From: Diplosphaera chodatii
Taxonomy: Eukaryota; Chlorophyta; Trebouxiophyceae; Prasiolales; Stichococcaceae
DNA length: 64,000 nt
Reading direction: 5' to 3'
NCBI GenBank assembly: GCA_032358165.1
Contig: JAALGY010000008.1
Coordinates: forward strand, 1,550,001-1,614,000
The notes under the pieces were generated by a model that was not told the origin of the DNA, searched no databases, and saw nothing but the letters and a program-made list of their open reading frames with translations. Position 1 is the first letter of the stretch. Every line of letters begins with the position of its first letter. This document shows, piece by piece, positions 59,895 to 64,000 of this stretch. A program made the translations under genes and the position numbers.

Positions 59895-62423
59895 ATGCTC
59901 AGGCAGGCTGCGCAGCGGCTCCTGGGTGGATCCACGCGGCGTCGCAATGATCTGCTGGCAGCTGCGACATGTGGGGTGAGCCGGCTCCAGAGCAATTTGC
60001 ATCAACCCATGGCTGTGCCCAGACGCCGACACGGTTGTCTGCAGCGCGTCTGCGCAGGCATTGTCCACATCGGTCAACCTGGCTCATAATCACTCTGTGC
60101 GGAGTTGACACAGTGTCCGTCATGCTGCAGGGCCGGTCCATCATGACATATGTGCCGCTGCCGGGTGACGGCCGCCCGCATGTGGTGACCCTCATCCCAG
60201 GAGACGGCATTGGGCCGGAGGTGACTGACGTGGTGACGAAGGTCGTCGACGTGCTGGGGGCGCCTCTTGTTTGGGAGCGGTGCGTCCGCAACGTGCTCAA
60301 TCCCGCAAGCATGCGCATCATTGCACTCCTCTACACGGCCAGATCACGGCCTCGTAACCTAAAGTGTGGACTGTCTGCCGCCCACATGCAGCTTTGACAA
60401 CATTTCCGGCACGAACCAGCATGGCCAGCCGAACGACTTCGTGCCTGAAGACATCCTGGCATCCATCAAGCGGAATGGCGTCTGCCTGAAGGGCACCCTG
60501 TTCACGCCGCTTGACAAGAGCACCAGCACGCAGTCCCTCAACGTGCAGGTGCAACCTACACAGCATTCACACCACGTTGCATGGCCTGGACGACAGGCGA
60601 CATGAGCTGTGCCAGACGACACAAGTGTACAGCATGCGACCTGGTTCTTTCCAGCAAAGCTCTGGTGGGAAATGCAGATGCGGAAACGGCTGGACACATA
60701 TGCCAACCTGGTGCATGGCTTCTCGATGCCAGGGCTGAAGACGCGCCACGACAACATCGACATTGTTGTCATTCGGTGAGCTGTGACTCTGAAAGACGCA
60801 GCTTGCCAGCCGGAAGGACTCGATACTTGCCTCAGTTTCAGCAGTGTCACCGTGTGTCGTGCATGTGTGTGCCAGGGAAAACACAGAGGGTGAGTATTCC
60901 GGGCTTGAGCACGAGGTGAGTTTGCAGCCCAAGTGTTGTTGCTTGATCACAACACCTGTCATGCCATCTGATTTGCCCCCATGAGTTGCACATCTCACAC
61001 AGCGTGAACAGGCATACTGTCAGGCATACTGTCTTCTGTAGGTGGTGCCAGGGGTGGTGGAGTCGCTGAAGGTGCTGCAACCAGCGCTCATTTCACACAA
61101 TGTGTTCAACTGGCTACAACATGAGGCGGTCTGCTGATGCTGATTTTTCAAACGTTCGTTATGCATACACAGGTCATTACAGCCGAGAAGTCGCGACGCA
61201 TTGCCGAGTACGCCTTCGAGTACGCAGTGCTCAATGGGCGCAAGCGTGTCACGGCAATCCACAAGGCTAACATCATGAAGCTGTCGGATGGCCTGTTCCT
61301 CAGGGTGCGTGGGAGCTACCCGACAAATGTAAATGTATGTTCATAGAACCAGAGCTCTGCTATGGCCCTCTGCACAGCTGCTGCAAACGACCGGACAGGT
61401 CAGGTGGTGTGCTAGCTACACTGCAGGAGTGCCAAAAGGTGGCGCAGGACTTCCCGACGGTAGAGTTCAACAGCATGATCGTCGACAACACATGCATGCA
61501 GCTGACAGGAAGGCCAGACCAGTTCGACGTCATGGTGCGTAATCACAAGTGCCCTGTGGTGCTGGATGCCCCCGTTCGGCCAGGCAAGTGACATGTTACT
61601 GACCTCGCACATGCATGTGCAGGTCACACCCAACCTGTACGGCAACCTCATCACGAACATTGCAGCAGGCAGGATCGATGCGCCCTGCTCTGTGCAGTCG
61701 TGCCATGTCTGGATACCAAACAGCCTTTCCATTCTGGCGATGCGTACACATGCATGGATGTTCGACTTGATCCCAGACTGTAGCCGGCCCCTGGTGCAGG
61801 CCTGTGTGGCGGTCCTGGTGTCTGCCCAGGAGTCAATGTTGGCAAGGTGCGCGCACTGGCCACAGACCATTTGGCGCTCCCTGGTTCCTGCACCTCCTGA
61901 CGGAGGCTGAAAGGTGCAGTCTCTTGTTGCGCAGGATGTCGCCATATTTGAACAGGGCGCACGGCATGTGGCCAAGGACATCGTGGGAAAAGGCATTGCC
62001 AACCCAACGGCGCTGCTGCTGAGCACCTCCATGCTCCTTCGACACGTCCAGATGCACACGTTTGCTGACAGGTATACCAATCACAGACTGCAGTGCGATG
62101 CTCAGCCACCGTGGTGCCCCGTGGTTCAATATACAGCTGGCGCATTGTTGGGAACACTGTGCACATACTGCAACACGCATGCCTCTGCAGGCTTGAGGAT
62201 GCTGTCATGGGGGTCATTGCAGCAGGAGACCCCTCACTTGTCACCCCAGATATTGGTGCGCAACATTTAATCATCAGTTGGTGCATGGTTGAGACGACGG
62301 GAACATCTGGCAGCTGACGTTCCTCGTATCATTTCTACCAGACTTCACCTACTGGTTCCTGTAGGTGGGACTGGAACAACCAAGTCGTTTACAGATGCTA
62401 TCATCAAGACACTGAAGCCATGA
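59895..62423 (+). CDS. NAD-dependent isocitrate dehydrogenase, regulatory subunit
   Basis: Non-catalytic partner in mitochondrial IDH. Thirteen exons (59895-59975, 60131-60279, 60392-60548, 60678-60775, 60876-60915, 61042-61071, 61173-61304, 61427-61534, 61623-61668, 61800-61846, 61935-62071, 62191-62255, 62365-62423) total 1149 nt, 382 residues. The presequence is [18 protein letters not shown]. Then [131 protein letters not shown] and [13 protein letters not shown]. The substrate loop [15 protein letters not shown] lacks the catalytic-type Arg pattern, as in plant IDH1/IDH2 regulatory subunits. Exon 6 is only 30 nt. The intron after 61668 uses a GC donor. Confidence 0.95.
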
Positions 62424-62460
62424 GCGCTGGTGACGCTGTTCTGCTGCCGGTAATCGCGGC

Positions 62461-62465
62461 TTACA
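62461..62465 (-). terminator. Putative poly(A) signal TGTAA for the Tctex1 gene
   Basis: TTACA on the + strand, 187 nt past the minus-strand stop at 62652. It lies upstream of the TGTAA of the opposing gene, so the two 3' UTRs would overlap. Confidence 0.4.
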
Positions 62466-62527
62466 GATAGCAGGACCGGCGTCTGCGCACATGTACACCC
62501 TCACCGATATCGGGACAGCTAAACAGT

Positions 62528-62532
62528 TGTAA
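62528..62532 (+). terminator. Putative poly(A) signal TGTAA for IDH regulatory subunit
   Basis: TGTAA 105 nt after the stop (CAGTTGTAAGATG), a typical chlorophyte distance. Confidence 0.5.
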
Positions 62533-62651
62533 GATGCAATCAATCAGCGCGCGCACACACGCATGCATAGACAGTGTTTGCACCACTGTCTGCTTCCCCG
62601 GAGATCGATTGCCCTGGATCCGCGTTCGCTCGTGCTAACTCGCGATCAAGG

Positions 62652-63215
62652 TTAGATAGCTGTCCAATACACTGCTCCCAGCACCAGCACGGTGGCATTG
62701 GTCCAGTGGACACTGGCCTTGCCGTCTCGCTCGGCGTCCCACACAGTGGCACTGGTCACATGCATGCCTGATCCGGCCTTCTGGCTGATGTTGACGGTGG
62801 CAACATATTTGTTTGGCCGCTTGAGCGCTGCCAGCTGCAGCAGGCAGGTCTCCAGTACGCCATCAGTCCACCTCTTCACTTCAGTGTGCTGGAAGGGCGC
62901 CTCGCCTATGGAAAGCGTGATGGCATCTGAAATGATCTTTTCGACCTGCGCAGAAACAACCGCTCAGACATGTTTGATTCGTCTTCATACGAACGCCAGG
63001 CAATGGCTGTCAGGAGGCAAGGCTGCGGGCTGGTGTGCACCGAGCGCACCCGCGCATGCATCGAATGCGTCGTGCGCCTGCAAGATGCCGCAAGTGCATG
63101 CTCGCAGTTCTAAGAATCCATCAAGACGCACCTCTGTAACTTGCAGCGGTGGAGGGGGCGGCTTTGTGGGCTGTTGCGGGGCAACCTCCTCAGGGACTGC
63201 GTCGCTCTGTTCCAT
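62652..63215 (-). CDS. Tctex1-type dynein light chain
   Basis: Two exons (63132-63215 and 62652-62945; 84 + 294 nt) encode 125 residues. The short N-terminus MEQSDAVPEEVAPQQP, with a run of prolines, leads into the Tctex1 fold: VEKIISDAITLSIGEA, HTEVKRWTDGVLETCLLQLA, RPNKYVATVNISQKAGSGMH, SATVWDAERDGKASVHW and a last strand ending YWTAI. The KY.ATV.I.QK.G.G and WD...DG patterns are diagnostic. Such light chains bind the dynein intermediate chain and cargo; both cytoplasmic and axonemal/IFT forms exist and I cannot tell which this is. I took the GT donor at 63131 because it joins VTE to VEK in phase. Confidence 0.88.
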
Positions 63216-63565
63216 TCATGCACAGGCGGCCCAATGTGCTGGGCGCCGCACTCACTGCAACACACTGGGAACTATTCGTATTGAGGATATGATCACGTCA
63301 TACTGTGTTTACCCGTCGATCGTAGCGTTTGCAAGAGGGCGCCATTGTTCCAGCCAAGATTAGTCATCAGCTGCCCCACGTGGGTTGTAACTTGGTGCAA
63401 GTGCAGCTGCAGCTGCACCTGCTCCGGCATGCTGCCGATGCATGAGACCAACTTCAAACGCACCCTGCTTGTGTTCAACCACCCGACACACAACACAGGC
63501 TGCTGAGGGTCGCTGCCTACGTTCAGCGTTCTGTGCGCTGCGCTGCATCGGCCTGCACCCTGATT
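63216..63565. promoter_or_regulatory. Divergent intergenic region at the right end
   Basis: About 350 bp between the Tctex1 start (-) and the next + strand start. Presumably both promoters. No exon recognised. Confidence 0.4.
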
Positions 63566-64000
63566 ATGCTTCGTCCACGCGTCAGCAGCCTGCAGCGTGT
63601 GTCGGACTGGTTTGTGAGCAATAGCGGTAGTATCACATGGCCGAAACCAGTCACAGCTCAGCCTGCAGGCCCTGCTGCCCCGGCTTTACATCCGGCGCAC
63701 CTGCGGCAACAGCAAACTGCAGCTCCACTCTCTCCGCTGGACCGTGTCAAAGCTCGCATCCGGGACGAGCAGCATGCCGGCGACGCTCAAGATGCCAGCC
63801 ATACGACAGCGATGCGCAGCAGCGTGTCGACAATACGGGATCCACAGGCAGCAGCAAGGGTACCGCCAGCAGGGACCGCTGAAGCAGCTGAAAGTGCAAG
63901 GAGCACGTTCCACGATCAGATGACTTCAGCGACAGCAGAACCTGCAGCTGTCACATCAAGGCAGCACTGGCTGGACAAACACTTTCCGAGCGCAAGGCCA
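63566..64000 (+). CDS. N-terminus of an unidentified protein, cut by the window edge
   Basis: A frame open from ATG 63566 to the last base: 145 codons without a stop. MLRPRVSSLQRVSDWFVS is basic and amphipathic, like a mitochondrial presequence. It is followed by a Pro/Ala/Gln-rich region, LSPLDRVKARIRDEQHAGDA, a Ser/Thr/Ala-rich stretch and finally TSRQHWLDKHFPSAR. The length of the frame and the biased but non-repetitive composition suggest coding sequence. No domain is recognisable; the informative part lies outside the window. The start could differ if an upstream exon exists. Confidence 0.5.
   Translation, partial: MLRPRVSSLQRVSDWFVSNSGSITWPKPVTAQPAGPAAPALHPAHLRQQQTAAPLSPLDRVKARIRDEQHAGDAQDASHTTAMRSSVSTIRDPQAAARVPPAGTAEAAESARSTFHDQMTSATAEPAAVTSRQHWLDKHFPSARP

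Noticed and set aside
1..64000. CRISPR array, phage or bacterial operon
   Set aside because: No regularly spaced repeats, no Shine-Dalgarno-led gene runs, and nearly all genes are intron-rich.

Overview
The window is nuclear DNA of a photosynthetic eukaryote, most likely a green alga. A trebouxiophyte of the Coccomyxa/Chlorella kind is my guess from style, not from a search. Almost every gene is cut into short exons (15 to about 200 nt) by introns of about 90-350 nt. The genes include a plant-type p300/CBP acetyltransferase, a thylakoid-lumen FKBP, a calcium-dependent protein kinase and a plant-type mitochondrial adenine nucleotide carrier. TGTAA, the usual chlorophyte poly(A) signal, lies downstream of several stop codons. 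I saw no prokaryotic operons, CRISPR arrays, rRNA genes or intact transposons, and I did not recognise a tRNA.

Layout, left to right. 0-8.1 kb (+): 5'-truncated HAC/p300-CBP histone acetyltransferase. 9.4-10.9 kb (-): dual-specificity phosphatase. 11.6-12.8 kb (+): FKBP16-3. 13.9-18.6 kb (+): organellar MnmG/MTO1 tRNA-modification enzyme. 19.0-21.2 kb (-): calcineurin-like phosphoesterase. 21.9-22.9 kb (+): OPA3. 23.7-25.8 kb (-): secreted M43 metallopeptidase. 27.4-27.8 kb (+): 72-residue membrane/coiled-coil protein. 27.9-30.5 kb (+): GT61-like glycosyltransferase. 30.9-34.3 kb (+): mitochondrial carrier (ADNT1 type). 34.9-39.1 kb (-): one or two unrecognised genes. 39.7-47.1 kb (+): NAT10/Kre33 RNA cytidine acetyltransferase. 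47.7-51.1 kb (-): CDPK. 52.0-54.2 kb (+): VDAC porin. 55.0-56.4 kb (+): cytochrome c. 56.9-59.3 kb (-) and 59.9-62.4 kb (+): catalytic and regulatory subunits of NAD-isocitrate dehydrogenase, head to head. 62.7-63.2 kb (-): Tctex1 dynein light chain. 63.6 kb to the edge (+): N-terminus of an unknown, possibly mitochondrial, protein.

Functionally the window is rich in mitochondrial genes: MnmG/MTO1, OPA3, ADNT1, VDAC, cytochrome c and both IDH subunits. The last four are consecutive. The most distinctive observations are the head-to-head IDH pair, at least six introns that need a GC-AG boundary, a perfect 16-bp hairpin inside an intron of the acetyltransferase gene, and the unrecognised gene(s) at 34.9-39.1 kb.

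Exon boundaries were found by eye from GT/GC...AG sites, reading-frame continuity and family conservation. For MnmG, FKBP16-3, OPA3, the carrier, cytochrome c, the IDH regulatory subunit and Tctex1 the exon lengths add up to whole codons. For the other genes the span is reliable but inner boundaries are approximate.
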